Assembly: GCA_009760855.2 (NCBI GenBank)
Contig: WPIO01000236.1
Coordinates: forward strand, 62,001-126,000
Source of the DNA: Cristatella mucedo
Taxonomy: Eukaryota; Bryozoa; Phylactolaemata; Cristatellidae
Direction: 5' to 3'
DNA length: 64,000 nucleotides
Under the pieces are notes generated by a model that was given only the letters and a program-made list of their open reading frames with translations, did not search any database and was not told the DNA's origin. The translations under genes and the position numbers were made by a program. This document shows positions 52,101-64,000 of this stretch, in pieces; the first letter of the stretch is position 1, and the number at the start of each line of letters is the position of its first letter.

Positions 52101-53480
52101 TGACTGGGCAGCACAGTGCTGCTGGCCAACATGTGTTTAAATGCATATTCCGCACGTAAATAAGACACGTTTTTCGCCGAAGTTCGCACACAATTCGCGG
52201 ATATGGGTAGGAAACTTCAACGTCAATCTGCATTTCGGAGCGTTTGCGGCCTGAACTGGCAGCAGAGTGCTGCCACCATGGTTTTTTTTTTAAAGCAATT
52301 TTTGTGCACGTAAATAACACGTTTCGCACAAGTTTTTTTCGCATCAGATCGCGTGAATATGTACACTGGCAGCAGAGTGCTGCACCATGTTTAAAGCATT
52401 TCGCACGTAAATAACACGTTTCGCACAAGTTCGAAGCAAATCGCGGAATATGTAGAAACTTCAAATTTACATGTCGGAGCAATTCTGCAGTTTTCGGAGC
52501 GTGCTCTGCTGAACTGCAGCAGAGTTGCTGCAAAAACCATGTTTTACAAGCATTTTCGCACGAAATAAACACGTTTTCGCACAAGTTTTGCAGCAGATCG
52601 CGGAATAGTATAGAAACTGCTAAATCTGCATGTCGAGCGTTGCCTCTGAACGGGGCGTGCAGCAGAGTGGGCGCTGCCACCATTGTTTAAAGCCCATTTC
52701 CATTCGCACGTAAATAAACACGTTTTTTTTCGCACAGAGGTTCTCAGGCAGATCGCGGAATGGTCCTAGGAAACTTCCAAATCTGCTCTGTCGGAGCGTG
52801 TCTCCTTTGCATATGTTTGCAGGCAGCGAGTGCGTGCAACCATTGTTTAATTGCATATCGACGTAAATAACACGTTTTAGAACGAGTTTTTTTGCGGAGC
52901 AGATCGCGGAATATGTAAGAAACGTCACAATCTTCATCTCATCTCGGACGTGCGACGTTGATCAGGGACAAGCAGAGTGCTGCACACATGTTTATAGCAT
53001 TTTTCGCACGTAAATAACACGTTTCGCACAAAACAAGTTCGCAGAGATCGCGGAATATGTAGAAACTTTAAATCTGCATGTCGGAGCGTGCACTTGAACT
53101 GGCTGCACAGATTTGGTGCTTGCCACACCATGTTTAAAGCAATTCGCACGTTAATAACACGTTTCGCACGAGTTCGCAGCAGATCGCGGAATATGTATAA
53201 ACTTTAAATCTGCATGTCGGAGCGTGGGCTGACTGGCAGCAGAGTGCTGCACCATGTTTGAAGCGTTTCGCACGTAAATAACACGTTTTCTGCATGTTTA
53301 GTTCGCAACCAAGACGCGGAATATGTAGAAACTTCTAAATCTGCTTTTCCATTCGGAGCGTGCTCCTGAATGCAGCAGAGTGCTGCACCCATATTTTAAA
53401 GCATTTTCGCACGTAATAACACGTTTTCGCAAGAGTTCGCAGCAGATCGCGGAATCTCCTAGAAACTTCCCCGGAGCGTG
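49106..53480. repeat. Long scrambled satellite tract
   Basis: About 4.4 kb of satellite with dense indels. Partly clean segments are seen near 49790-49850, 50150-50220, 51890-51960 and 52370-52460. Deletion or joint points include 51965 (GTAGGTATCCGCAGCAG), 52363 (ATGTACACTGGCAGCAG) and 52480, where CATGTCGGAGCAATTCTGC repeats part of a unit. Homopolymer runs include T10 at 52282-52291 and T8 at 52723-52730. No interrupting element, gene or other repeat family is visible. Confidence 0.83.
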
Positions 53481-56400
53481 TGCTGACTGACAGCAGAGTG
53501 CTGCACCATGTTTAAAGCATTTCGCATGTAAATAACAAGTTTCGCACAAGTTCGCACTAGATCGCGGAATATGTAGAAACTTTAAATCTGCATGTCGGAG
53601 CGTGTGCAACTGACTGGCAGCAGAGTGCTGCCACCATGTTTAAAGCATTTCGCACGTTAATTAACACGTTTCGCACGAGTTTTCGCCAGCAGATCGCGGA
53701 ATATTATCCAAACTTCAATTCTCAGTTCTGCATTTCGGAGCGTGCGCTGACTGGCAGCAGAGTGCTGCACCATGTTTAAAGCATTTCGCACGTAAATAAC
53801 ACGTTTCGCACGAGTTCGCCCCAGATCGCGGAATATGTAGAAACTTCAAATCTGCATGTCGGAGCGTGCGCTGACTGGCAGCAGAGTGCTGCACCATGTT
53901 TAAAGCATTTCGCACGTAAATAACACGTTTCGCGCACGATTTTTCGCACCAGATCGCGGAATATGTAGAAAACTTCAAATCTGCCATGTCGGAGCGTGCA
54001 CTGACTGGCAGCAGAGTGCTGCACCATGTTTAAAGCATTTCGAAAGTAAATAACACGTTTCGCACGAGTTGGGAGCAGATCGCGGAATATCTAGAAACTT
54101 CAAATCTGCATGTGCATGTCGGAGCGTGTTGCTGACCCTGGCAGCAGAGTGCTTGCACCATGTTTTAAAAGCATTTCGCACGTAAATAACACGTTTCGCA
54201 CGAAGTTCGCAGCAGATCGCGGAATATTCGTAAAACTTCAAATCTGCATGTCGGTCCGAGCGTGCCCTGACTGGCAGCAGAGTGCTGCACCATGTTTAAA
54301 GCATTTCGCACGTAAATAACACGTTTCGCAAGAGTTCGGAGCAGATCGCGGAATGTCTAGAAACTTCCAATCTGCCTGTCGGAGCGTGTGCTAACTTGCA
54401 GCAGAGTGCTGCACCATGTTTAAAGCATTTCGCACGTAAATAACACGTTTTCGCACGAGTTCGCACCAGATCGCGGAATATCTAGAAACTTCAAACTGCA
54501 TTTCGGAGCGTGGGCTGACTGGCAGCAGAGTGCTGCACCATGTTTTAAAGCATTTCGCGTACGTAAATAACACGTTTCGCACGAGTTCGCATCAGATCGC
54601 GTCGGAATATGTAGAAACTTCAAATCTGCATTTCGGAGCGTGCCTGACTTGCAGCAGAGTGCTGCACCCATGTTTTTTAAAGCATTTCGCACGTAAATAA
54701 CACGTTTCGCAGAGTTCGGCATCAGATCGCGGAATATGTAGAAACTTTCAAATCTGCATGTCGGAGCGTGGCTGACTGGCAGCAGAGTGCTGCACCATGT
54801 TTTAAAGCATTTCGCACGTAAATAACACGTTTCGCACAAGTTTCGCCCAGATCCGCGCGGAATATGTAGAAAACTTTCAAATCTGCATTGTCGGAGCGTG
54901 GCTGTGCTGACTGGCAGCAGAGTGTCTGCACCATGTTTAAAGCATTTTCGCACGTAAATAACACGTTTCGCAAGACTAGTTCGCAGCAGATCGCGGAATA
55001 TGTAGAAACTTTAATCTGCATGTCGGAGCGTGCTGCTGACTGGCACCAGAGTGCTGCACCATGTTTTAACATTTCGCACGTAAATAACACTTTTCGCAAA
55101 GAGTTCGTCGGAGCAGATCGCGGAATATCTAGTCTAGAAACTTCATAAATCTGCATGTCGGAGCTGTTTTGCTTCTTTTTTTAAAGCATTTCGCACGTAA
55201 ATAACACGTTTCGCACTAGTTCGCACCAGATCGCGGAATATGTAGAAACTTCAAATCTGCATGTCGGAGCGTGCGCTGACTGGCAGCAGAGTTCTTCACC
55301 ATGTTTAAAGCATTTCGCACGTAAATAACACGTTTCGCACAAGTTCGCACCAGATCGCGGAATATGTAGAAACTTCAAATCTGCATGTCGGAGCGTGCGC
55401 TGACTGGCAGCAGAGTGCTGCACCATGTTTAAAGCATTTCGCACGTAAATAACACGTTTCGCACGAGTTCGCACCCAGATCGCGGAATATGTAGAAAACT
55501 TCAAATCTGCATGTCGGAGCGTGTGGCTGACTGGCAGCAGAGTGCTGCACCATGTTTTAAAGCATTTCGCACGTAAATAACCGTTTCGCACAAGTTTTCG
55601 CATCAGATCGCGGAATATGTAGAAACTTTTTAAATCTGCATTTGTCGGAGCGTGCACTGACTGGCAGCAGAGTGCTGCACACCATGTTTTAAAGCATTTC
55701 GCACGTAAATAACACGTTTCGCACGAGTTCGCAGCAGATCGCGGAATGTCTAGAAACTTCAAAATCTGCATGTCGGAGCGTGTGCTGACTGGCAGCAGAG
55801 TGCTGCACCATGTTTAAAGCATTTCGCACGTAAATAACACGTTTCGCACGAGTTCGCACCAGATCGCAGAATATGTAGAAACTTCAAATCTGCATGTCGG
55901 AGCGTGCGCTTACTGGCAGCAGAGTGCTGCACCATGTTTAAAGCATTTCGCACGTAAATAACACGTTTCGCACGAGTTCGCATCAGATCGCGGAATATGT
56001 AGAAACTTCAAATCTGCATGTCGGAGCGTGTGCTGGCTGGCAGCAGAGTGCTGCACCATGTTTAAAGCATTTCGCACGTAAATAACACGTTTCGCAACAG
56101 TTCGCACCAGATCGCGGAATATGTAGAAACTTCAAATCTGCATGTCGGAGCGTGCGCTGACTGGCAGCAGAGTGCTGCACCATGTTTAAAGCATTTCGCA
56201 CGTAAATAACACGTTTCGCACAGAGTTCGCAGAGGCAGATCGCGGAATATGTAGAAACTTTCAATCTGCATGGTCGGAGCGTGCGCTGACTGCAGCAGCA
56301 GAGTGCTGCACCATGGTTTAAAGCATTTCGCACGTACGTAAACTAACACGTTCGCACAAGTTCGCACCAGATCGCGGAATATGTAGAAACTTCAAATCTG

Positions 56401-59400
56401 CATGTCGGAGCGTGCACGGACTGCAGCACAGAGTGCTGAGCACCATGTTTAAAAGCATTTCGCACGTAAATAACACGTTTCGCCAAGAGTTCGCAGCAGA
56501 TCGCGGAAATATGTAGAAACTTGAAAATCTGCATGCTCGGAGGAGTGTGCTGACTATGCAGCAGGAGTGCTGCACAACCATGTTTAAAGCATATTCGCAC
56601 GTAAATAACACGTTTCGCACGAGTTCGCACCAGATCGCGGAATGTGTAGAAACTTCAAATCTGCATGTCGGAGCGTGTGCTAACTGGCAGCAGAGTGCTG
56701 CACCATGTTTAAAGCATTTCGCACGTAAATAACACGTTTCGCACAAGTTCTCGGCAGATCGCGGAATATGTAGAAACTTCAAATCTGCATGTCGGAGCGT
56801 GCGCTGACTGGCAGCAGAGTTCGGCACCATGTTTAAAGCATTTCGCACGTAAATAACACGTTTCGCACGAGTTCGCACCAGATCGCGGAATATGTAGAAA
56901 CTTCAAATCTGCATTTCGGAGCGTGTGCTGACTGGCAGCAGAGTGCTGCACCATGTTTAAAGCATTTTCGCCACGTAAATAACACGTTTTCGCACAAGTT
57001 CGCATCAGATCGCGGAATATGGTAGAAAACTTAAATCTGCATTGTCGGAGCGTGTGCTGACTGGCAGCAGAGTGCTGCACCATGTTTAAAGCATTTCGCA
57101 CGTAAATAACACGTTTCGCACAAGTTCGCACCAGATCGCGGAATATGTAGAAACTTTAAATCTGCATGTCGGAGCGTGCACTGACTGGCAGCAGAGTGCT
57201 GCACCATGTTTAAAGCATTTCGCACGTAAAATAACACGTTTCGCACGAGTTCGGAGCAGATCGCGGAATATGTAGAAACTTCCAATCTGCCTGTCGGAGC
57301 GTGTGCTGACTGGCAGCAGAGTGCTGCACCATGTTTAAAGCATTTCGCACGTAAATAACACGTTTCGCACAAGTTCGCATCAGATCGCGGAATATGTAGA
57401 AACTTCAAATCTGCATGTCGGAGCGTGCTCTGACTGCAGCAGAGTGCTTGCACCAATGTTTAAAGCATTTCGCACGTAAATAACACGTTTCGCACGAGTT
57501 CGCATGCAGATCGCGGAATATGTTAGAAACTTCAAATCTGCATGTCGGAGCGTGCTGCTGACTGGCAGCAGAGTGCTGCACCATGTTTAAAGCATTTCGC
57601 ACGTAAATAACACGTTTCGCACGAGTTCGCACCAGATCGCGGAATATGTAGAAACTTCAAATCTGCATGTCGGAGCGTGCGCTGACTGGCAGCAGAGTGC
57701 TGCACCATGTATAAAGCATTTCGCACGTAAATAACACGTTTCGCACAAGTTCGCACCAGATCGCGGAATATGTAGAAACTTTAAATCTGCATGTCGGAGC
57801 GTGCGCTGGCTGGAAACAAAGTGCTGCACCATGTTTAAAGCATATCGAACGTAAATAACACGTTTCGCACGAGTTCGCAGCAGATCGCGGAATATGAAGA
57901 AACTTCAAATCTGCATGTCGGAGCGTGTGCTGACTGGCAGCAGAGTGCTGCACCATGTTTAAAGCATTTCGCACGTAAAAAACACGTTTCGCACGAGTTT
58001 GCAGCAGATCGCGGAATATCTAGAAACTTCAAATCTCTGCATGTCGGAGCGTGCGCTGACTGGCAGCAGAGTGCTGCACCATGTTTAAAGCATTTCGCAC
58101 GTAAATGATACGTTTCGCACGAGTTCGCAGCAGATCGCGGAATATGTAGAAACTTCAAATCTGCATGTCGGAGCGTGTGCTGACTGGCAGCAGAGTGCTG
58201 CACCATGTTAAAGCATTTCGCACGTAAATAACACGTTTCGCACGAGTTCGGAGCAGATCGCGGAATATCTAGAAACTTCAAATCTGCATGTCGGAGCGTG
58301 AGCTGACTGGAAGCAGAGTGCTGCACCATGTTTAAAGCATTTCGCACGTAAATAACACGTTTCGCACGAGTTCGCATCAGATCGCGGAATATGTTGAAAC
58401 TTCAAATCTGCATGTCGGAGCGTGCGCTGACTGGCAGCAGGGTGCTGCACCATGTTTAAAGCATTTCGCACGTAAATAACACGTTTCGCACAAGTTCGCA
58501 TCAGATCGCGGAATGTTGTATGAAACTTGGGGTAAATCTGCATTTCGGAGCGTGTGCTGACTGGCAGCAGAGTGCTGCACCATGTTTAAAGCATTTCGCA
58601 CGTAAATAACACGTTTCGCACGAGTTCGCACCAGATCGCGGAATATGTAGAAACTTTAAATCTGCATGTCGGAGCGTGTGCTGACTGGCAGCAGAGTGCA
58701 GCACCATGTTTTAACATTTCGTACGTAAATAACACGTTTCGCACAAGTTCGCAGCAGATCGCGGAATATGTAGAAACTTCCAATCTGCCTGTCGGAGCGT
58801 GTGCTGCCTCGCAGCAGAGTGCCTGCACCATGTTTAATGCATTTCGCACGTAAATAACACGTTTCGCACGAGTTCGCACCAGATCGCGGAATATGTAGAA
58901 ACTTCAAATCTGCATTTCGGAGCAAGGGCTGACTGGCATCAGAGTGCTGCACCATGTTTAATGCATTTCGCACGTAAATAACACGTTTCGCACGAGTTCG
59001 CAGCAGATCGCGGAATATGTAGAAACTTCAAATCTTCACCATTTCGGAGCGTGCCCTGACTGGCAGTCAGAGTCCCAGTGCTGCACCATGTTTAAAGCAT
59101 TTCGCACGTAAATAACACGTTTCGCACGAGTTCGGAGCAGATCGCGGAATATCTAGAAACTTCAAATCTGCATGTCGGAGCGTGTGCTGACTGGCAGCAG
59201 AGTGCTGCACCATGTTTAAAGCATTTCGCACGTAAATAACACGTTTCGCACGAGTTCGCACCAGATCGCGGAATTTGTAGAAACTTCAAATCTGCATGTC
59301 GGAGCGTGCACTGACTGGCAGCAGAGTTCTGCACCATGTTTAAAAGCATTTCGCACGTTAAATAACACGTTTCGCACGAGTTCGCACCAGATCGCGGAAT

Positions 59401-59480
59401 ATGTAGAAACTTTAAATCTGCACTTCGGAGCGTGTGCTGACTGGCAGCAGAGTGCTGCACCATGTTTAAGCAATTTGCCA
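53481..59480 (+). repeat. Moderately clean satellite tract
   Basis: Units are regular enough to read continuously but carry more single-base insertions than the core, such as GTTTTAAAGC, AAAACTTTC and CACCCAGATC. The stretch 54600-55150 and 56220-56580 is noisier; 57050-58500 is close to core quality. A joint at 55164-55182 replaces the end of one unit by a T-rich run before TTTAAAGC. The C-type variant TGTCTAGAAACTTCC is present near 54355. Confidence 0.88.
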
Positions 59481-62400
59481 CGTAAATAACACGTTTTTCG
59501 CACTAAAAGTTTCGCACGCAGATCGCGGAAATGTCATAGAAACTTCAAGTCTGCATTCTCGAGCGTGCACCGACTGGCAACAGAGTGCTGCACCATGTTT
59601 TAAGCATTTCGCACGTTAAATAAGCAAAACGTTTCGCACGAGGTTTCGCCAAGAGATCGCGGAATCGTCTAAAACTCTAATTGCAATACTGCATTTCGAG
59701 AGCGTGTGCTGGACGGGCAGCCGCCGGGCAGCACCATGAGTTAGAGCATTTCCGCACAAAAAATAACACGTTTCGCAAGAGGTTCGATGCAGCATCGCGG
59801 ATAATGTAGAAATGGGTCGAATCTGCATGTCGGAGCGTGCACGGAACATGCAGCAGAGTTGTGCTGCACCATGTTTTAAAGCATTTCGCACGTTAATCAT
59901 CCAAGTTTTGGCACGAGTTGTCAGCATCAGATTGCGGAATATGGAGAAAGCTTTAAAAATCTGCAAACTTCGACAGCGGTGGCTTGCAGTCAACATGTGA
60001 GTGCTGCACCATGTGTGAAAGAGACATCGTCGAACGTAACTAAACAGTTTTCGCAAAGAGCCGCAAAGAAAAGTGACATCGGGAATGTGTTGAAAATTCC
60101 AGTCTGCATGTGCGGAGAGGGCACTGGTGCAACAAGATCGCTGCACAGAACCATTTTAGCATTTCGCTTCAGTAAATAACACTTTTCGGCAGGAGGTTGG
60201 GGCATGATCCCGAGGAATTCTAGATAACTTTAAATGATGCATGCTGAGCGGGCACTGATCTGGCAGCAGAGTGCTGCACAAAGTTGAAAGCATTCGCACG
60301 TAAATAACACGTTTCGCACACCGTTGCGCACACAGATCTCGGAATGAGTAGAAACTTAAGATCAGCATGTCCGGAGCGTGCAATGACTGGCAAAGCAGAG
60401 GGCGTCGACACATGTTTGAAGATTTCGCTCGTAATAAACCCGTTTCGCAGGCGTCGGGAGTCAGACGCCCCGAATATCTAGAAACTTCAACTCTCACGTC
60501 GGAGCGTGTGTGGACGGCAGCACGCCCGCACAAGTGTTGTAAGCATTTCGCGACGTAACTAAACACGTGCGCACGAAGTTCGCACCAGATCGCGAAATAG
60601 TCTAGAATTTTCTGAATCTGGCAGTCGGAGGGGTGTGCTGCCTGGCAGAAGAGTGCTGCACAAAGTCTTCCAAGCATTTCGCACGTAAAGTCCAACCACG
60701 TTTCGCACAGGGTTCGCATTAGATCGCGCGGAATATGAAGAAACTGTATATTCGCATTTCGGAGCGTGCACTGACTGACTATCAGGAGTGCTGCACCAGT
60801 TTGTAAAAAAGCATTTCGCATCGTAAATAGAAAAACAAAAAAAAAGAAACATGCAAGTTGCGCCGCCAGACGCCGGAGCAGATTGCGGACTATGTCGAAA
60901 CTTTAAAGCTGCATGTCGGAGCGTGCACTGGCTGGCATGCAGAGTGCTGGCAGGCCAGGTTTCAAACATACGAGCACGTAAATAACACGTTTCGCACGAG
61001 TTTGCAGCAGATCTCGGAATATGTAGAAACTTTAAATCTGCATGTCGGAGCGTGCGCTGGCTGGCAGCAATAGTGCTGCACCATTGTTTGAAGCATTTTC
61101 GCACGTAAATAACACGTTTCTGGCACGAGTGGCATAGGATAGCGGAATCTCTAGAATTTTTATTATCTGCATGTCCTGAGCGGGCAGGACTGACAGCAGA
61201 GTGCGGCACAAGTTTAAGCATTTCGCAAGTACAAATAACACGTTTTCGGTCACATGTGCGGATCCAAAGATCGAGGACTGTGTAGGACAGTCCAACGCAT
61301 GTCGGAGAGTGCACTGACTTGCCACAGAGCTGCTGCAACATGTATAGAAGGCATTCGGCAACGGTAAAGAACCACTTTTCGAAGAGGTCGCGAACAGTCA
61401 AAGAAGTCTTGACATCTCCAATTTCCTCTCGGAGCGTGTGCTGACTTGCAGCATAGTGCTGCAGCATGTTTGACGCAGTTTCGATCGTCAATTAAGCACT
61501 ATTCGCACAAGTTTGCATCAGATCGAGGAGATAGTGGTAAAAACTTAAATCTGCATTTCGGGCGTGCACTGACTGAGAGCAGTGTGCTGCACCATGTTTA
61601 AAGCAATTTAGCACGTAAATAAACGTTCGCACGAAGTTCGCGAACAAGATGAGAGGAATATGCAGAAGAAACGTAGAATCTACAGTTCGAAGCTGTGCAC
61701 TGACTGGCAGCAATAGTGCTGCCTCATGTTAACGCATTTCGCACGTTAAGGAAACTTCCAATCTGCATGTCGGAGCGTGCGCTGGCTGGCAACAAAGTGC
61801 TGCACCATGTTTTAAGCATTTCGCTCGTAAATAACACGTTTCGCAGGAGTTCGGAGCAGATCGCGGAATATCTAGAAACTTCAAATCGCAGATGTCGGAG
61901 CGGTGCGATGATCATGCCAGCAGATTGCTGCTGCACATTTAAAGCTTTCGCCACGTAAAAATGACCCGTTTGCAGCGAGTCGCATCAGATCGCGGAATAT
62001 GTAGAAAACTTCAAATCGGCATGCGGAGCGTGTGACTGAATGGCAACAAAGTGCTGCCACCATGTTTAGGGCATATCGCACGTAAACAACTCGTTTGCGC
62101 CACTAGTCGCATCAGCATCGCGGAATTAGTAGAAACTTCAAGTCTGCATTTTGGAGCGTGCACTGACTCGCAGCAGAGTGCAGCACCATGTTTAAAGCAG
62201 GTCTGCACGTAAATAAGCACAGTTCGCACAAGTTCGCATCGAGACTCGCGGGAATTTCGAACGTTATATCTCGCCTGGTCGAAGCCGCGGGCATGACTGA
62301 CAGCGAAGTGGCTGCCCCATGTTCAGAGGCCTTACGCACTAAATAACCCCGTTTTCGCACAAGTCGCACCAGGACGCGGAATATGTAGGAACTTAAATAT

Positions 62401-62828
62401 TTGCATGTCGGCGGCGTGCATCTGACTGGCAGGAGAGAGTTCTGGCAACCAAGTTTAAAGCATTTCGCAACGGAATGAATTAACACGTTTAGCAAGCGTT
62501 TGGAGCAGATTCGGAATAATGCAGAAACTTCCATGCCTGTCGGAGCGGGCCCTGACCTTTGCGCAGCATAGTGCGGGCCCGCATGTTTGATGCAGTCCAC
62601 GTAAATAACACTATTCTGCACGGAGTTTGCAGCAGCTCGACGGAAGGAGTCAGAAACGTTAAAGGCTCAGGTCGCGGAGCGTGCACCGAAGTGCCGCAGA
62701 GTGCTGCGCAGTGTATAATCACTTAGCACGTTAAGGGAACGCACGTTTTGGCACCAGATGTTCGCACCAGATGGCGGAATAGGTTAGAGAAGTGGAGGCG
62801 TATAATATCTGCAGGTCGCCGCGTGCGG
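59481..62828. repeat. Heavily scrambled satellite tract ending at an N
   Basis: Successive GCTGCACC landmarks at about 59589, 59729, 59862, 60003, 60140 and 60273 are spaced 140, 133, 141, 137 and 133 bp, about 10% longer than the 124-bp unit, so insertions exceed deletions. All landmarks stay in order and orientation. A joint near 61749 fuses GCACGTTAAG to GAAACTTCC. The region 60030-60200 is hardest to align. The tract stops exactly at the N at 62829, after which satellite is near perfect. Confidence 0.83.
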
Positions 62829-62829
62829 N
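62829..62829. other. Single N at scrambled/clean border (likely assembly join)
   Basis: The left side is heavily scrambled and ends in GCGTGCGG; the right side begins GAATATGTAGAAAC and is clean satellite. Quality and unit phase both change at this base. Confidence 0.87.
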
Positions 62830-64000
62830 GAATATGTAGAAACTTCAAATCTGCATGTCGGAGCGTGCGCTGACTGGCAGCAGAGTGCTGCACCATGTTT
62901 AAAGCATTTCGCACGTAAATAACACGTTTCGCACGAGTTCGCAGCAGATCGCGGAATATGTAGAAACTTCAAATCTGCATTTCGGAGCGTGCGCTGACTG
63001 GCAGCAGAGTGCTGCACCATGTTTTAAAGCATTTCGCACGTAAATAACACGTTTCGCGCACGAGTTCGCATCAGATCGCGGAATATGTAGAAACTTCAAA
63101 TCTGCATTTCGGAGCGTGCGCTGACTGGCAGCAGAGTGCTGCACCATGTTTAAAGCATTTCGCACGTAAATAACACGTTTCGCACAAGTTCGCATCAGAT
63201 CGCGGAATATGTAGAAACTTCAAATCTGCATTTCGGAGCGTGCGCTGACTGGCAGCAGAGTGCTGCACCATGTTTAAAGCATTTCGCACGTAAATAACAC
63301 GTTTCGCAAGAGTTCGCAGCAGATCGCGGAATATGTAGAAACTTCAAATCTGCCTGTCGGAGCGTGCGCTGACTTGCAGCAGAGTGCTGCACCATGTTTA
63401 AAGCATTTCGCACGTAAATAACACGTTTCGCACGAGTTCGCAGCAGATCGCGGAATATGTAGAAACTTCAAATCTGCATGCCGGAGCGTGCCCTGGCTGC
63501 AGCAGAGTGCTGCACCATGTTTAAAGCATTTCGCACGTAAATAACACGTTTCGCACGAGTTCGCAGCAGATCGCGGAATATGTAGAAACTTCAAATCTGC
63601 ATGTCGGAGCGTGCTGCTGACTGGCAGCAGAGTGCTGCACCATGTTTAAAGCATTTCGCACGTAAATAACACGTTTCGCACGAGTTCGCAGCAGATCGCG
63701 GAATATGTAGAAACTTCAAATCTGCATTTCGGAGCGTGAGCTGACTGGCAGCAGAGTGCTGCACCATGTTTAAAGCATTTCGCACGTAAATAACACGTTT
63801 CGCACAAGTTCGCAGCAGATCGCGGAATATGTAGAAACTTACAATCTGCATGCATGTCGGAGCGTGCGCTGACTGGCAGCAGAGTGCTGCACCATGTTTA
63901 AAGCATTTCGCACGTAAATAACACGTTTCGCACGAGTTCGCAGCAGATCGCGGAATATGTAGAAACTTCAAATCTGCATGTCGGAGCGTGCGCTGACTGG
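62830..64000 (+). repeat. Clean satellite tract to the window end
   Basis: Nine to ten regular 124-bp units starting partway through a unit (GAATATGTAGAAACTTC). Small differences are an added GC in TTTCGCGCACGAG near 63055, a missing G in GGCTGCAGCAG near 63497, and a duplicated GCAT near 63850. The array continues past the window end. Confidence 0.94.

Larger units (their letters stand above)
1..64000 (+). repeat. 124-bp tandem satellite array, head to tail, spanning the whole window
   Basis: The first unit starts at 1 and the next at 125, and the same 124-base spacing continues through all clean parts of the window. Landmarks in every unit, in order, are GAGTGCTGCACCATG (consensus 1-15), TTTAAAGCATTTCGCACG (16-33), ACACGTTTCGCAC (40-52), AGATCGCGGAATATG (65-79), GAAACTT (81-87), CTGCATGTCGGAGCG (93-107) and GACTGGCAGCA (114-124). 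All units have the same orientation; I saw no inverted unit. About 500 monomers fit in the window. Consensus GC is 61 of 124 bases. A GATC occurs in every normal unit (65-68). The size and homogeneity suggest centromeric or pericentromeric satellite, but location and organism are inference. I do not recognise the family by name. Confidence 0.98.

Noticed and set aside
1-64000. CRISPR array
   Set aside because: Units are 124 bp, contiguous and similar over their whole length. There are no unique spacers between short repeats.
1-64000. CENP-B box (nTTCGnnnnAnnCGGGn)
   Set aside because: TTCG at consensus 46 and 56 is each followed by A at the right distance, but the CGGG part is TCGC in both, matching one base of four. 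The minus strand has no TTCG in the consensus.
1-64000. rDNA spacer, tRNA, or other RNA gene
   Set aside because: No conserved rRNA stretch, no tRNA box pair and no break in the satellite period were seen.
1-64000. Transposable element inserted in the array
   Set aside because: No terminal repeats, target-site duplications, poly(A) tail after a coding segment or non-satellite stretch of more than about 60 bp were found. The A18 run at 5707 lies inside an ordinary unit.

Overview
The whole 64-kb window is one head-to-tail tandem satellite array. I find no protein-coding gene, no RNA gene and no recognisable mobile element. The unit is a 124-bp monomer (about 49% GC by my count of the consensus), always in the same orientation. 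Below, consensus positions are numbered so that position 1 is the first G of GAGTGCTGCACC; in that register position 124 is the last base of the GGCAGCA block. A megasatellite of this scale, with variant monomers in a fixed order and single-N joins, points to a eukaryotic chromosome region such as a centromere, pericentromere or other heterochromatin block. I do not recognise the satellite and cannot name the organism. CpG is not depleted (11 CpG per monomer against about 7.5 expected), which argues against a heavily CpG-methylated vertebrate-type genome.

Layout. Clean satellite occupies about 1-4690, 6951-31990 (the core, about 200 monomers), 32341-35725, 47091-49105 and 62830-64000. Mixed or moderately disrupted satellite occupies 4691-6950, 40291-45780 and 53481-59480. 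Badly scrambled satellite, still alignable to the same monomer but full of small insertions, deletions and homopolymer runs, occupies 35726-37835, 38021-40290, 45781-47090, 49106-53480 and 59481-62828, with a short patch at 31991-32340. Single Ns sit at 11091, 45935 and 62829, the last exactly on the border between scrambled and clean satellite.

Fine structure. Monomer variants are not randomly ordered. Four linked variants, called A-B-C-D here, recur as a cassette of exactly 496 bp (4 x 124) at many sites, or as the 372-bp A-B-C part. In several copies they are preceded by the same two variants (Y, Z) and followed by the same variant (E), giving an irregular higher-order repeat of at least 7 monomers. 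The cassettes lie 5 to 19 monomers apart. Inside the monomer, positions 28-87 show 10-bp phasing of CGC and A/T-rich blocks.

The many long minus-strand open frames (typically 87-97 codons, up to 329) follow from the repeat arithmetic: 124 is 1 modulo 3 and the minus strand has only one stop per monomer. They are not genes. The scrambled tracts look more like uncorrected long-read sequence used to fill gaps than like ancient decayed satellite, but this needs read data to settle.
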